Assembly (NCBI GenBank): GCA_044348085.1
Contig: JBIKTM010000003.1
Span: 1-64,000, forward strand
Source: Verrucolacustris sp044348085
Lineage (GTDB): Bacteria > Verrucomicrobiota > Verrucomicrobiia > Methylacidiphilales > Verrucolacustridaceae
Direction: 5' to 3'
Length of the DNA stretch: 64,000 nucleotides
Shown: piece after piece, positions 1 through 8,191 of the stretch
Position numbering within the stretch: the stretch's first letter is position 1
Layout: every line of letters begins with the position of its first letter
Translations under genes and position numbers: made by a program
Notes under the pieces: generated by a model
The model's input: the letters and a program-made list of their open reading frames with translations, nothing else
Database searches by the model: none
Told to the model about the DNA's origin: nothing

Positions 1-431
1 TTTATCTCAACATTGCTGCCAGTATAAACAACAACTCCATCCCCGCCTGAGCCCAAACTGACGCCACTGCCTGAGTAAGAACCTACCTGGACCGCAGCGG
101 GGAGCCCCCAAAAAACACGAAAAGCAGGAAGATCGGTAAGCGGGACGGCTGTTTCGACAAAAATCGCTGACTCACCAGGCGGGATAGTCGTCACACCACT
201 TAAGAGCACAGCGGAACTCGGACTAAAGGAGCCATCATCCATTTTGTATCCACTGATATCGGCAACGGCATTCCCATAGTTAGTGATTTCGAACCAGTCT
301 GTAGTTCCTCCCGTTCCCGAGGAACTCATCACCTCCGTGATTCTAAGCACCGCTTGGGCGTGTGCGTTAGACACACCAGCCCAACTAAAAATAAGGATTC
401 CGAAGATAGAAGAAAGAAAAGGCAATTTCAT
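1..431 (-). CDS. Exported lamin-tail-domain (LTD) protein, partial (N-terminal part only)
   Basis: The gene runs off the left edge; 143 codons from an ATG at 431 are visible and stay open to base 1. The first 25 residues form a signal peptide (MKLPFLSSIFGILIFSWAG, then an SNAHA-type cleavage region). After it comes a lamin-tail pattern: ITEVMSS, DWFEI, a YGN..ADISGY segment, PPGESAIFVE, and FRVFWGL, which closely parallels the LTD protein at 1500-2285. LTD domains are beta-sandwich modules found in bacterial secreted proteins and nucleases, often in surface or matrix contexts. The C-terminus, where a PEP-CTERM anchor might sit, is outside the window. The upstream region carries the 19-nt motif shared with the other LTD gene. 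Confidence 0.8.
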   Translation of the reverse strand, partial: MKLPFLSSIFGILIFSWAGVSNAHAQAVLRITEVMSSSGTGGTTDWFEITNYGNAVADISGYKMDDGSFSPSSAVLLSGVTTIPPGESAIFVETAVPLTDLPAFRVFWGLPAAVQVGSYSGSGVSLGSGGDGVVVYTGSNVEI

Positions 432-466
432 GCCGATAAATAAGCACACTCCATTCGCTTTTAATT

Positions 467-485
467 GTTACTTTTGTGTGACAAA
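467..485 (-). promoter_or_regulatory. 19-nt motif upstream of the partial LTD gene (copy A)
   Basis: Read on the minus strand the sequence is TTTGTCACACAAAAGTAAC, 35 nt before the ATG at 431. It matches 17 of 19 bases of the copy at 1427-1445 in front of the second LTD gene, in the same orientation relative to its gene. A shared promoter or operator element is the simplest reading; the factor is unknown. Confidence 0.45.
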
Positions 486-533
486 CGCTACTTTTTTTTG
501 CCTGCAGAACTTTCACGCCTAGAAATTAGCCCC

Positions 534-1259
534 GTGAAAAGTTCTAAAGTTCAAAACGCCTTTACCTTGGTCGAGTTGTTAGTGGTCGTTTCCATCATCG
601 GTCTACTTGCAGGCTTACTCGTTCCTGCAATTCAGGGCGGCCTAGCTGCCGCTCGGAAGGCGGAATCTGCCAGCCAGTTAAAACAGCTTGGCACCCTCGC
701 CGTCGCCTACACCACGGAGAGCGGAGGAAGCTTGCCCGAGGAAGGTGGCGAAGGGCTGCAAAGCTTCAGTCAACTTCGCCAAGAACCGAACGCCTGGTAC
801 AACGTTCTTCCTCCGATGGCCGGTTTCTTAGCCGCGAGTAACTACCGGGCCAATCCATCCTCCTTTTACACTAAAAGCAGCTTATTTTTCCTTCGTGGGG
901 CTAAGTATCCAACCGCCAAGGTGAATAGCGCTTACTTTGCCTACGGCATTAATTCCCAACTCCAGCAAACCGATGCGGCTGCAGGCATCCTGAATATGAA
1001 TCGCATTCAAAAACCCTCAAAAACCGCTTTATTTGCTGAAGCCCGTCTCCCGGATGAACGGAACCTGCTACCTTCTGGCGGCGCCATGGACTCCCTCGGT
1101 CAACCCAAGGTGCGTGATCGCCGTTTCGTTGCACGTCACAACGGTTACGGAATCGTGGTCTTTTGCGACGGACATTCTGAGGCCGTGCACCACACTAAGG
1201 TCAATGATCCTCAAACCGTAATCTGGGAACAGGTCGACTCTACCGTCGCGGGAAATTAA
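534..1259 (+). CDS. Prepilin-type N-methylation protein with C-terminal H-X9-DG-like motif
   Basis: This is a pseudopilin-like protein of 241 residues. I chose the GTG at 534 because it places the class III prepilin signal (KVQNA then FTLVELLVVVSIIGLLAG) nine residues from the start; the conserved Phe+1 and Glu+5 are present, with Ala instead of the usual Gly at -1. A single hydrophobic helix follows, then AARKAESASQLKQLG and a globular domain. The C-terminal part has RHNGYGIVVFCDGHSE, matching the H-X9-DG motif of the large Planctomycetes/Verrucomicrobia pseudopilin-like family. Such proteins are thought to be processed by a type IV prepilin peptidase and assembled or anchored in the envelope. 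Its exact role is unknown. The gene is divergent from the partial LTD gene. Confidence 0.85.
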   Translation: MKSSKVQNAFTLVELLVVVSIIGLLAGLLVPAIQGGLAAARKAESASQLKQLGTLAVAYTTESGGSLPEEGGEGLQSFSQLRQEPNAWYNVLPPMAGFLAASNYRANPSSFYTKSSLFFLRGAKYPTAKVNSAYFAYGINSQLQQTDAAAGILNMNRIQKPSKTALFAEARLPDERNLLPSGGAMDSLGQPKVRDRRFVARHNGYGIVVFCDGHSEAVHHTKVNDPQTVIWEQVDSTVAGN

Positions 1260-1499
1260 TCTCTTAAGACTTTCGACGCGGGGTGCACACCATTTGTGTA
1301 CACGCCAACCAAAACCCTCCATCCCGCGTCTAATTTCACTTTCTACTATCTTCTAACTTTACGTTTGAATGTTACAAATTTGTGAAACTTTTATAAAAAG
1401 TTGATTGCCAATACCTGTTTTTTTATTTTGTCACGCAAACGTAACTAGGAGATTTGAAAACCTGTGCTTGAATTTTACCCAACAAGGAGAAATTACAAA
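1260..1499. other. Non-coding interval before the LTD/PEP-CTERM gene
   Basis: The 240 bases between the pseudopilin stop and the LTD start show no convincing gene. They are AT-rich towards the right and hold the 19-nt motif at 1427-1445 and a clear ribosome binding site (AAGGAG at about 1484-1489, 10 nt before the ATG). This is most likely a promoter and 5' leader. Confidence 0.6.
1427..1445 (+). promoter_or_regulatory. 19-nt motif upstream of the LTD/PEP-CTERM gene (copy B)
   Basis: The sequence is TTTGTCACGCAAACGTAAC, 54 nt before the ATG at 1500. It differs at only 2 of 19 positions from copy A in front of the divergent LTD gene. It lies in an AT-rich leader just after a T tract. Confidence 0.45.
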
Positions 1500-2285
1500 A
1501 TGATAAACAAATTCAAAACATTCACTCTCAGCCTCACCCTCGGAGTGCTTCTGAGCACTTCCACAAGTCAGGCCCTGATCCTCATCAGCGAAATCAATTC
1601 CAACGGCACCGGCGGTGATTTTTTTGAAATCTACAATTCTGGAACAACCGAGGTGGACCTTACAGGTTGGCGCTGGACGGACCGAGACCTGCGGGCATGG
1701 AGTACTGGTTTTACCTTAAATTCCTCCACCCTACTCGCGGGTGAGACAGCCGTGATTCCAGTAGCTAGCGGCAGCGCAGGAGGCACTCCTACTGCAATTG
1801 CTGCTTTTAAAAACTCTTGGGGTCTATCGGACAGCGTAAAACTTATCGGCTACACCGGAGCTGGTGCCGGACTCGGCTCTGGCGATGGAGTGGTGCTTTT
1901 CAATTCCAGCGGAAATCTTGCTACATCTTTGATCTACCGTCTGCTCCCAACAGCAGACTTTGCCACCCAGCAGGACGGCAGCACGGTTCAACTCGCCACA
2001 TTCATTAAAGCAACGTCCCCTCAGCCCGCGGCGAATGGTCACGCAGGCGTAATGGGTGGCGGCCTCGCAACCGATTCCCTTGTCTGGAACTACTGGGGCT
2101 CTACGGACGAAAACCCGACTTATTTCTCCACCTCCACGGTGGGTTTTGCCGGGGCTTTTGCAAATGCAGCTAGTCCTACCACCATCGGCTCCCCAGGCGT
2201 AGTCCCCGAGCCATCCTCGAGTGCCCTCCTCGGGCTAGGCACAATCGCCCTTCTCGCTCTCCGTCGCCTGAATCGCAAAGCCTAA
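1500..2285 (+). CDS. Lamin-tail-domain protein with PEP-CTERM sorting signal
   Basis: The product has 261 residues and starts at the ATG at 1500, preceded by a good AAGGAG site. An N-terminal signal peptide (KFKTFTLSLTLGVLLSTSTS, then QA) leads into a lamin-tail domain (ISEINSNGTGGDFFEIYNSG, then VDLTGWRW and ETAVIPVASG). The C-terminus is a textbook exosortase substrate: VPEPSSSALLGLGTIALLA followed by LRRLNRKA, that is PEP motif, hydrophobic helix and basic tail. It is therefore expected to be exported, processed by an exosortase and displayed or released with extracellular matrix. A strong terminator follows the stop. It is paralogous in its LTD region to the partial gene at 1-431. Confidence 0.9.
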   Translation: MINKFKTFTLSLTLGVLLSTSTSQALILISEINSNGTGGDFFEIYNSGTTEVDLTGWRWTDRDLRAWSTGFTLNSSTLLAGETAVIPVASGSAGGTPTAIAAFKNSWGLSDSVKLIGYTGAGAGLGSGDGVVLFNSSGNLATSLIYRLLPTADFATQQDGSTVQLATFIKATSPQPAANGHAGVMGGGLATDSLVWNYWGSTDENPTYFSTSTVGFAGAFANAASPTTIGSPGVVPEPSSSALLGLGTIALLALRRLNRKA

Positions 2286-2304
2286 ACTCACCGCTTTCGA
2301 TCCC

Positions 2305-2340
2305 AAACCCCTCTCCCCCTCGGGAGAGGGGTTTGTTTTT
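2305..2340 (+). terminator. Rho-independent terminator of the LTD/PEP-CTERM gene
   Basis: A 13-bp perfect stem runs from AAACCCCTCTCC (2305-2316, plus C2317) to GGAGAGGGGTTT (2323-2334), with a four-base loop, followed by GTTTTTT. It sits 20 nt after the stop codon. Confidence 0.9.
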
Positions 2341-2400
2341 TCTATCATCTCCCAGTCCAACCTTTCCTCCTCCTCATCTTCACATTAATTTACTTCGTCC

Positions 2401-3663
2401 ATGCGTTTACTTCTTCTCCTCCTCACAGCAACTATTCCCGTCTTCGCCACCCCTAAACTCGAATCAGTCAGCTCCATCCCCTCCTCCGACCTAGACTCCC
2501 TCAACGACACGGCTGGCAGCTTCGGCTCTGGTGCCGCATACGATCCTGATTCGAAAACCCTCTACCTCACCACAGACCGCGGTCCTGGAGACGGTGCCGT
2601 CGTCTTTTCCCCACGCCTCTACGTCATCCCCATTCCGCCCGAGGAAAAAAACCTCACCTCCGCCATCCAATCCCATCTCACCGCCCACACCTACAAAGAT
2701 CCCGACGGCAAGCCGTTCATCGGCCTTATTCCCGACTCCTCAGATCCCGAACCACGGATGAAAGATGGTCGCCGCTGCCTCGACCCCGAAGGCCTCACTC
2801 TCATGAAGGACGGCAACCTACTCCTCTGCGAAGAGTACATGCCCTCCATCCTCCAAATGAAACCAGACGGCACGTTCATGGCTCGCCTCATCCCACCTGA
2901 AAACTATTTTCCCCGTAACCCCACCTCCGGCGAAATCGATTTTCGGGAGGCTCCCGACCGACAGGAAGGACGCGAAGATAATCGCGGCTTCGAAGGTCTC
3001 GCCCTATCGCCCGACGCAAAAACTCTCTACACCATCCTCCAATCAGGATTAACCCAAGACGGCGGCAAAGACGCTGGCGTCACTCGCCTCCTCGTCTTCG
3101 ACGCCTTTTCAGGAACCCCAAAATCCGAATACGCCGTCCGCTTTACCGACCCCGCCTCGCTCGGGGATCGAGCCAAAAAGCTGAAAACCAAAAACCTCGT
3201 CATGTCCGACCTCCTCTGCCTCCCCGATGGTCGCCTTCTCGCCCTCGAACGCGATAACCGCGGCCAAGACGGATCCGCAGAACCCAAAGTCGCGATATTT
3301 AAATCCGTCTGTGTCCTCGACTTAACCGGTGCCACCGACCTCCTCTCATTGCCCGATAAGCCCTACTCGCTCCGCAAGGCCGACCCGAAATTCAAATCCC
3401 TCAACGCCACTCAACCAATCGAGTACGTAAAGAAAACACTCCTCTTCGATTTTCAAGACCTCGATCTTCCGTCCCAAGGCCTCGCTTGGAATCAACTGCC
3501 CGAAAAATGGGAAGGCCTTGCCCTTCTTAACAACAAACGCCTTCTCGTCATGAGTGATAACGACTTTCTTACCCCCGAACTCAATCTCAGCGGAAAAAAG
3601 ATTCCCTTCCCCAAATGCCAAAGACCCACCCCGACTTGGCTATTCACGATCCAACTTCCCTAA
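2401..3663 (+). CDS. Secreted esterase-like / phytase-like family protein
   Basis: The 420-residue product begins with a short signal peptide (MRLLLLLLTATIPVFA). The remainder fits the phytase-like (esterase-like activity of phytase) beta-propeller family: a DSLNDTAGSFGSGAAYD segment, YLTTDRGPGDGA, CLDPEGL near residue 130, LLCEEYMPSI, and REDNRGFEGLALSPD in the middle. Members are exported and are suspected phosphoesterases; the substrate is not known for most. The length is typical. It stands alone on the plus strand and converges on hisB with 31 nt between them. Function beyond family membership is inferred. Confidence 0.8.
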   Translation: MRLLLLLLTATIPVFATPKLESVSSIPSSDLDSLNDTAGSFGSGAAYDPDSKTLYLTTDRGPGDGAVVFSPRLYVIPIPPEEKNLTSAIQSHLTAHTYKDPDGKPFIGLIPDSSDPEPRMKDGRRCLDPEGLTLMKDGNLLLCEEYMPSILQMKPDGTFMARLIPPENYFPRNPTSGEIDFREAPDRQEGREDNRGFEGLALSPDAKTLYTILQSGLTQDGGKDAGVTRLLVFDAFSGTPKSEYAVRFTDPASLGDRAKKLKTKNLVMSDLLCLPDGRLLALERDNRGQDGSAEPKVAIFKSVCVLDLTGATDLLSLPDKPYSLRKADPKFKSLNATQPIEYVKKTLLFDFQDLDLPSQGLAWNQLPEKWEGLALLNNKRLLVMSDNDFLTPELNLSGKKIPFPKCQRPTPTWLFTIQLP

Positions 3664-3694
3664 AACAAAAACCCCTTTCTCAAACAATCGAAAA

Positions 3695-4291
3695 TCAGAT
3701 CCTTCCCTTCGTGCTTGGCACGCCTTTCACTCGCGGATCTCGGGTGACCGCCTCCTGCAGTGCCTTGGCCAAGGCCTTGAAAATTGCCTCAATCTGGTGA
3801 TGTACATCCCGCCCGTACAACACTTCGGCGTGCAGGTTCATCCCTCCCTGCACCGACAGCGCACGCAAAAACTCCTCTACCAACTGAGCTGGAAAATTTC
3901 CCACCTTGCCCCGTTGGCTTAACCCCCGCAGTTCGAGATACGGCCTCCCACTCAGATCAATCGCCACGCGGGCCAGGGTCTCATCCATCGGCACGTGAGC
4001 CGTTCCGTACCTACGGATCCCCTCTTTTTTCCCAAGGGCTGCGGTCAGCGCCTGCCCTAAAACAATTCCCACATCCTCCACTGTGTGGTGAAGATCCACA
4101 TCCAGATCCCCCTTCGCTTTTACCTCCAGATCAAAAAGACCGTGCCTCGCAAAAAGGTTCAGCATGTGATCAAAAAAGGGAATTCCTGTTTTGACCTTCG
4201 CACTTCCCTTGCCGTCCAGACCCAGTGTGACCGCAATCTGCGTCTCACTGGTCTTGCGGAACTTCTTTGCCTGCCGTTTGCCTTTGATCAT
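3695..4291 (-). CDS. hisB: Imidazoleglycerol-phosphate dehydratase
   Basis: HisB catalyses the dehydration of imidazole glycerol phosphate to imidazole acetol phosphate in histidine synthesis. The 198-residue length is typical of the stand-alone enzyme. Diagnostic motifs are TGIPFFDHMLNLFARHG near residue 40, the metal-binding LHHTVEDVGIVLG, and a second HH pair in VHHQIEAIFKALAKAL near the end. The start ATG overlaps the hisD stop by four bases (ATGA), so the two genes are translationally coupled. The remaining his genes are not in the window. Confidence 0.97.
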   Translation of the reverse strand: MIKGKRQAKKFRKTSETQIAVTLGLDGKGSAKVKTGIPFFDHMLNLFARHGLFDLEVKAKGDLDVDLHHTVEDVGIVLGQALTAALGKKEGIRRYGTAHVPMDETLARVAIDLSGRPYLELRGLSQRGKVGNFPAQLVEEFLRALSVQGGMNLHAEVLYGRDVHHQIEAIFKALAKALQEAVTRDPRVKGVPSTKGRI

Positions 4292-5550
4292 GAAATACGA
4301 GTCTCGACCGAATCGGCGTGCGCGTCGAGCCGTTCAAGTCGCGCCAAAATCCCCGTAGCAGCCGCCGATCGCTTCACGGCCCCCCTCCCGTACTCGACCA
4401 CGCTTACCCTTTTAACAAAATCCTCTACCCGCAACCCCGCAAAAGCCCTCCCCGCCCCACCCGTCGGAAGGGTGTGGCTGGGCCCCGCCACATAATCTCC
4501 CAGCGCCACAGCTGAAAAATTGCCAATAAACACCCCGCCTGCGCAGCGTATCTTCTCCGCAATCTTTTTGGCGCCACGACACTGCAAGGAAAGATGTTCG
4601 GGCGCGATTGCCTCCGCCAACTCCACCGCCTGTGCCAAATCCTTCGTCCAAACCAGTGAAGCCCCCCGCTTTAAAACGTCCCGCAAATATCCAGCTCTTG
4701 GTTGTCGCGAGCTTTGGCTCAACACCTCCGCCAAAACCCGCCCTAAAACCTTCATCGATGGCGTAAGGAAAAATATTTGACTGCCTGGCCCGTGTTCCGC
4801 CTGTGCCACCAGATCTGCCGCCACCCAATCGGGCCGTGCCGTTTCATCCGCAATCACCGCGATCTCGCTCGGCCCTGGCAACAGATCGATGCCCACCATT
4901 CCAAACACCTGCCTTTTGGCCTCCACCACCCAAGCACTCCCAGGCCCGCAAATCTTTTCCACAGGTCGAATCGTTTCAGTCCCAAAAGCCATCGCGGCCA
5001 CAGCCTGCGCACCTCCCACTTGATAAATCTCCGTTGCCCCAGCCTTCTGCAACGCCCATCCCAACACAGGATTCACGGGACCAGGCGTAAAAGCCACAAT
5101 CTCCTTCACCCCAGCAACTCTTGCCAACACCACCGTCATTAACGCGGTCGAGACAAGCGGAGCGGTTCCCCCCGGCACATAAACTCCCACTCGACCCAAC
5201 GCAGGAAAATTTTCTCCCGTGATTGCCCCCTGCTCATTTCTCTTTCTCCAAGCCACAGGACGCGTTGCCTTGGCAAAATCCGCAATATTCTTTTCGGCTA
5301 AGGCAAGGGCCCGCCTCACCTCTGCCGACGGAGCCCGAAACTTTACCCTCACCCTCAAATCCCCTTTTCGAATCTTTTTCTTCGCAAACCGATTGTGAAT
5401 CTTCACCACAGCTACATCCCCACCTCTACGCACCTCTCCCAAAATCCGCTCCACCACCGCCCTCACCTTCTGATCCGGCATTGCCCTTCGCGACAGTTGG
5501 CCGAGCGCCCACGCCGCATTCACCTTTCCACGCGCATCTAGAATTTTCAT
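4288..5550 (-). CDS. hisD: Histidinol dehydrogenase
   Basis: HisD performs the last two oxidations of histidine synthesis, histidinol to histidine, using NAD and Zn. The 420-residue product shows the family motifs in order: VYVPGGTAPLVSTALMT, QVGGAQAVAAMAFGT, CGPGSAWVVEAKR, DLLPGPSEIAVIADE, QAEHGPGSQ, and the zinc-site region GPSHTLPTGGAGR. I used the ATG at 5550 (MKILDARGKV); a longer open frame reads into guaA but lacks family similarity. The start is only two bases after the guaA stop, and the stop overlaps the hisB start, so guaA-hisD-hisB look like one transcription unit. Confidence 0.96.
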   Translation of the reverse strand: MKILDARGKVNAAWALGQLSRRAMPDQKVRAVVERILGEVRRGGDVAVVKIHNRFAKKKIRKGDLRVRVKFRAPSAEVRRALALAEKNIADFAKATRPVAWRKRNEQGAITGENFPALGRVGVYVPGGTAPLVSTALMTVVLARVAGVKEIVAFTPGPVNPVLGWALQKAGATEIYQVGGAQAVAAMAFGTETIRPVEKICGPGSAWVVEAKRQVFGMVGIDLLPGPSEIAVIADETARPDWVAADLVAQAEHGPGSQIFFLTPSMKVLGRVLAEVLSQSSRQPRAGYLRDVLKRGASLVWTKDLAQAVELAEAIAPEHLSLQCRGAKKIAEKIRCAGGVFIGNFSAVALGDYVAGPSHTLPTGGAGRAFAGLRVEDFVKRVSVVEYGRGAVKRSAAATGILARLERLDAHADSVETRIS

Positions 5551-5552
5551 TC

Positions 5553-7121
5553 CTATTCCCACTCGATCGTCGCAGGTGGCTTGGAACTGATATCCAAAAC
5601 CACCCGGTTGACCCCTTTGACCTCGTTGCAGATTCGATTTGAAATTCTTCCCAAAAGATCTCCCGGCAACCGCACCCAATCCGCTGTCATCCCATCCCGA
5701 CTCTCCACAGCACGGATCGCCACCGCGTTGTCATACGTGCGTTCATCTCCCATCACCCCCACGCTTCGACACGGCAAAAGAACCGCGAAGCTTTGCCAGA
5801 TCCGATAGTACCATCCTGATGATTTCATCTCTTCCACTACAATCGCATCCGCCTCTCGCAGAATCGACAACTTCTTCTCCTCAATCGCTCCCAAGCACCG
5901 AACCGCCAACCCAGGCCCTGGGAAGGGTTGTCTCCACACCATCTCCTTCGGCAAACCCAATACAGCGCCGACCTTTCGAACCTCGTCCTTGAAAAGTTGA
6001 CGGAGCGGCTCAACCAACCCGAGCTTCATCCTCTTGGGCAATCCCCCTACATTATGATGACTCTTGATTAGGGATGCAGGATTGCCCGCAATCGGCACAC
6101 TTTCGATCACATCCGGATACAGCGTCCCTTGAGCCAGAAACTGGGCTCCACGCCCCACCTTCTTCGACGCTTCATTAAAAACGTGAATGAATTCCCGTCC
6201 GATGATCTTCCTTTTCCTCTCCGGATCGGCCACCCCACGAAGTCTGCGCAAAAATCTCTTCCTCGCATCGATCACCGTTAAATTGAAGTGCCGGTGTTTT
6301 CCGAAAATGCGTTTTACGCTTTCCACCTCTCCCTTCCGCAACAATCCATTATCGACAAAAATACATCGTAGCTTGTTGCCGATCGCGCGGTGCAGCAGAG
6401 CCGCCGCCACACTCGAATCCACTCCGCCGCTTAATCCAAGGATGACCCGCCCATTTCCGACCTGTTGTCGCACATCGGCAATTGCCCGCTTGAGGAACGA
6501 GCCCATCGTCCACGTTCCCCGACATCCGCAGATCTTTTTCAAAAAGTTTCCCAAGATCTGCTGTCCTTTTGGGGTGTGAGAAACCTCAGGGTGAAATTGA
6601 AGGCCATAAATCCCCCCCTTACGCACCACCGCATACGGACTGTTCTCCGTCGTTGCGACCGACTGAAACCCCTTGGGCAGACGCGTCACCCGATCTCCGT
6701 GGCTGTTCCAAATTTCCAGACGTGCGGGTAGTTTTTCCAGCAAAGGGCACGCCCGTTTCCTTTGTAGCGTTCCTCGGCCATACTCCCGTCTGGCTCCTCT
6801 TGCCACCTCGCCCCCAAACTCTTTCACTAAAAGCTGCATTCCATAGCAGATTCCAAGAAGAGGAATCCCGAGATGAAAAATCGCCCGATCCATCTTCGGA
6901 GCCTTCGGGCTGTACACACTCGCAGGCCCACCACTCAAAATAATTCCCTTAGGCCGAAGGGCGATGACCTCTCGGGCAGAGATCGTGTGCGAAACAATTT
7001 CTGAAAAAACCGAAGCCTCCCGAATTCGCCTCGCAATCACCTGAGTATACTGAGACCCGAAATCCAGGATTAGGACCCGCTCAACACGGTTCTGAGGAGA
7101 GATGGAACTCGTTGCCTTCAA
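5553..7121 (-). CDS. guaA: GMP synthase (glutamine-hydrolysing)
   Basis: GuaA converts XMP to GMP with glutamine and ATP. The N-terminal class I amidotransferase domain has LILDFGSQYTQ, the nucleophile elbow GICYGMQLL and LQFHPEVSHT; the ATP-pyrophosphatase domain has LGLSGGVDSSVAAALLH; the C-terminal dimerisation domain ends in RVVLDISSKPPATIEWE. No ATG lies near the expected start. A TTG at 7121 gives 522 residues, the usual size; an earlier TTG at 7181 would add 20 residues without family support. The start is therefore uncertain. The gene leads into hisD. Confidence 0.95.
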   Translation of the reverse strand: MKATSSISPQNRVERVLILDFGSQYTQVIARRIREASVFSEIVSHTISAREVIALRPKGIILSGGPASVYSPKAPKMDRAIFHLGIPLLGICYGMQLLVKEFGGEVARGARREYGRGTLQRKRACPLLEKLPARLEIWNSHGDRVTRLPKGFQSVATTENSPYAVVRKGGIYGLQFHPEVSHTPKGQQILGNFLKKICGCRGTWTMGSFLKRAIADVRQQVGNGRVILGLSGGVDSSVAAALLHRAIGNKLRCIFVDNGLLRKGEVESVKRIFGKHRHFNLTVIDARKRFLRRLRGVADPERKRKIIGREFIHVFNEASKKVGRGAQFLAQGTLYPDVIESVPIAGNPASLIKSHHNVGGLPKRMKLGLVEPLRQLFKDEVRKVGAVLGLPKEMVWRQPFPGPGLAVRCLGAIEEKKLSILREADAIVVEEMKSSGWYYRIWQSFAVLLPCRSVGVMGDERTYDNAVAIRAVESRDGMTADWVRLPGDLLGRISNRICNEVKGVNRVVLDISSKPPATIEWE

Positions 7122-7189
7122 GAAGACTACTTCACCGATTTGGCAAAAATCGTCAAGCGGGACCGCCCAATCTGTTCCCAATTCTTGAT

Positions 7190-7229
7190 CGCCTCCGGCG
7201 GTTGGAACTCTCTCGCTTACTTCGTTGCG
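7190..7229. repeat. 40-bp direct repeat near tRNA-Leu (copy 1)
   Basis: This copy begins CGCCTCCGGCGG and ends TTACTTCGTTGCG. It matches the copy at 7368-7407 at 38 of 40 positions. Its first 12 bases can themselves fold (CGCC-TCC-GGCG). Between the copies lie short stem-forming units built on TCCTGTCGGGG / CCCGACTCTTGTCGGG and a 12-nt copy (CGAGAGGATTTG at 7321) of the tRNA T-arm region. Confidence 0.8.
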
Positions 7230-7367
7230 TTTACCCCGTACTCCTGTCGGGGCCTGTCCCGACTCTTGTCGGGACTCGAGAGAGCGTTACCCTCCAACAT
7301 ATTTTAGCTTTGAAATATTTCGAGAGGATTTGGCCCCCGCACACCCACCCCTGGCCCAATCGTACTT

Positions 7368-7407
7368 CGCCTCCGGCGGATGGGACTCTCTCGCTTACTT
7401 CGTTGCG
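7368..7407. repeat. 40-bp direct repeat overlapping the 3' end of tRNA-Leu (copy 2)
   Basis: It is 38/40 identical to 7190-7229. Its last four bases overlap the 3' end of the tRNA-Leu gene on the minus strand, so copy 1 carries a fragment of tRNA-flanking sequence. This is what a partial tandem duplication or an old integration at the tRNA 3' end would leave. Confidence 0.75.
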
Positions 7408-7485
7408 CTCGAGAGGATTTGAACCTCCATGGGTTGCCCCGCTACCACCTCAAGGTAGTGCGTCTGCCAGTTTCGCCACGAGCGC
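7404..7485 (-). tRNA. tRNA-Leu (anticodon GAG)
   Basis: The 82-nt minus-strand sequence folds as a class II tRNA. The acceptor stem pairs GCGCTCG (5' end at 7485) with CGAGCGC, with discriminator A. The D-arm region is TGGCGAAACTGGCAGACGCA, the anticodon stem-loop is ACTACCTTGAGGTGGT with GAG in the loop, a variable arm follows, and the T-arm contains GGTTCAAATCC. CCA is not encoded. Confidence 0.93.
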
Positions 7486-7502
7486 GTAAAAGAAATCATA
7501 GT

Positions 7503-8174
7503 TTATCGCCTGCGTGGTGACAAGCCAGCCCGCACCCCCACCTTTCTCATGACCTCATCCAACATTTTTTCGGTCAGCCGACCCGTGAAGGTGTTCTGCT
7601 GACTGACGTGGTAGCACCCCACCAGCCAGCGCCCCTCGGAAAGCTGAACCTCCAGCCCATGCCCAAATTTCGGTCTCGGCTTCAATCCAAAGAACTTCGT
7701 GACCGCTTCAAACCCAAATCCTCCTAACGCCAAATACACTTTTGCCTCCTTCAACTCTCGAATCTCTCGCTCAAAAAAGTTCCCGCACTGATCTCTCTCC
7801 TTTGGGCTCGGCCGATTGTCTGGGGGCGCACACTTTACGGCAGAAGTAATCCAAACACTCCTCAGCTTAAGCCCATCCTGCGCTCCTGTGCTCTCTTTCT
7901 GACTCGCCCATCCTGCCTTCCATAAGGCCCGATACAGCCACTTGCCCGACTCGTCCCCCGTAAACATTCTCCCTGTCCGATTCGCCCCATGAGCCCCTGG
8001 AGCTAATCCCACCACAACGATCTTGGCCTGCGAATCCCCCCACCCAGGCACAGGTCGCCCCCAGTAGATCTCGTTTGAGTAGGCCGCTTTCTTCTCTTTC
8101 GCTACCTGCTCTCTCCAACGAACAAGACGCGGACATTGCCGGCACTGTACAATTTCCTCCCGCAAGCGGATCAG
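7503..8174 (-). CDS. Uracil-DNA glycosylase, family 5 (UdgB type)
   Basis: This enzyme excises uracil and related deaminated bases from DNA. The family-5 signature GLAPGAHGANRTGRMFTGD is present, along with the Cys residues expected for the iron-sulfur cluster (CRQCPRL near the start, and C..P..RPSPKERDQC) and GCYHVSQQNTFTGRLT at the C-terminal motif. The start is odd: a perfect AAAGGAGGT site (8184-8192) sits at the stop of the upstream DCC gene and is 10 nt from a CTG at 8174, with the next TTG at 8165. No ATG or GTG is suitably placed; the only earlier frame-open region overlaps the DCC gene. I give the CTG start, 223 residues. Confidence 0.88.
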   Translation of the reverse strand: MIRLREEIVQCRQCPRLVRWREQVAKEKKAAYSNEIYWGRPVPGWGDSQAKIVVVGLAPGAHGANRTGRMFTGDESGKWLYRALWKAGWASQKESTGAQDGLKLRSVWITSAVKCAPPDNRPSPKERDQCGNFFEREIRELKEAKVYLALGGFGFEAVTKFFGLKPRPKFGHGLEVQLSEGRWLVGCYHVSQQNTFTGRLTEKMLDEVMRKVGVRAGLSPRRR

Positions 8175-8191
8175 ACCGCTTGTACCTCCTT

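Noticed and set aside
4777..5142. Plus-strand frames over hisD and guaA, rich in Pro/His/Ser
   Set aside because: They are shadows of G-rich minus-strand coding sequence; residue composition is skewed and no family is recognised.
7182..7403. A small RNA or short gene upstream of guaA
   Set aside because: The interval is filled by the 40-bp repeats and small palindromes; frames through it show no credible protein, and there is no clear promoter-terminator pair for an RNA.
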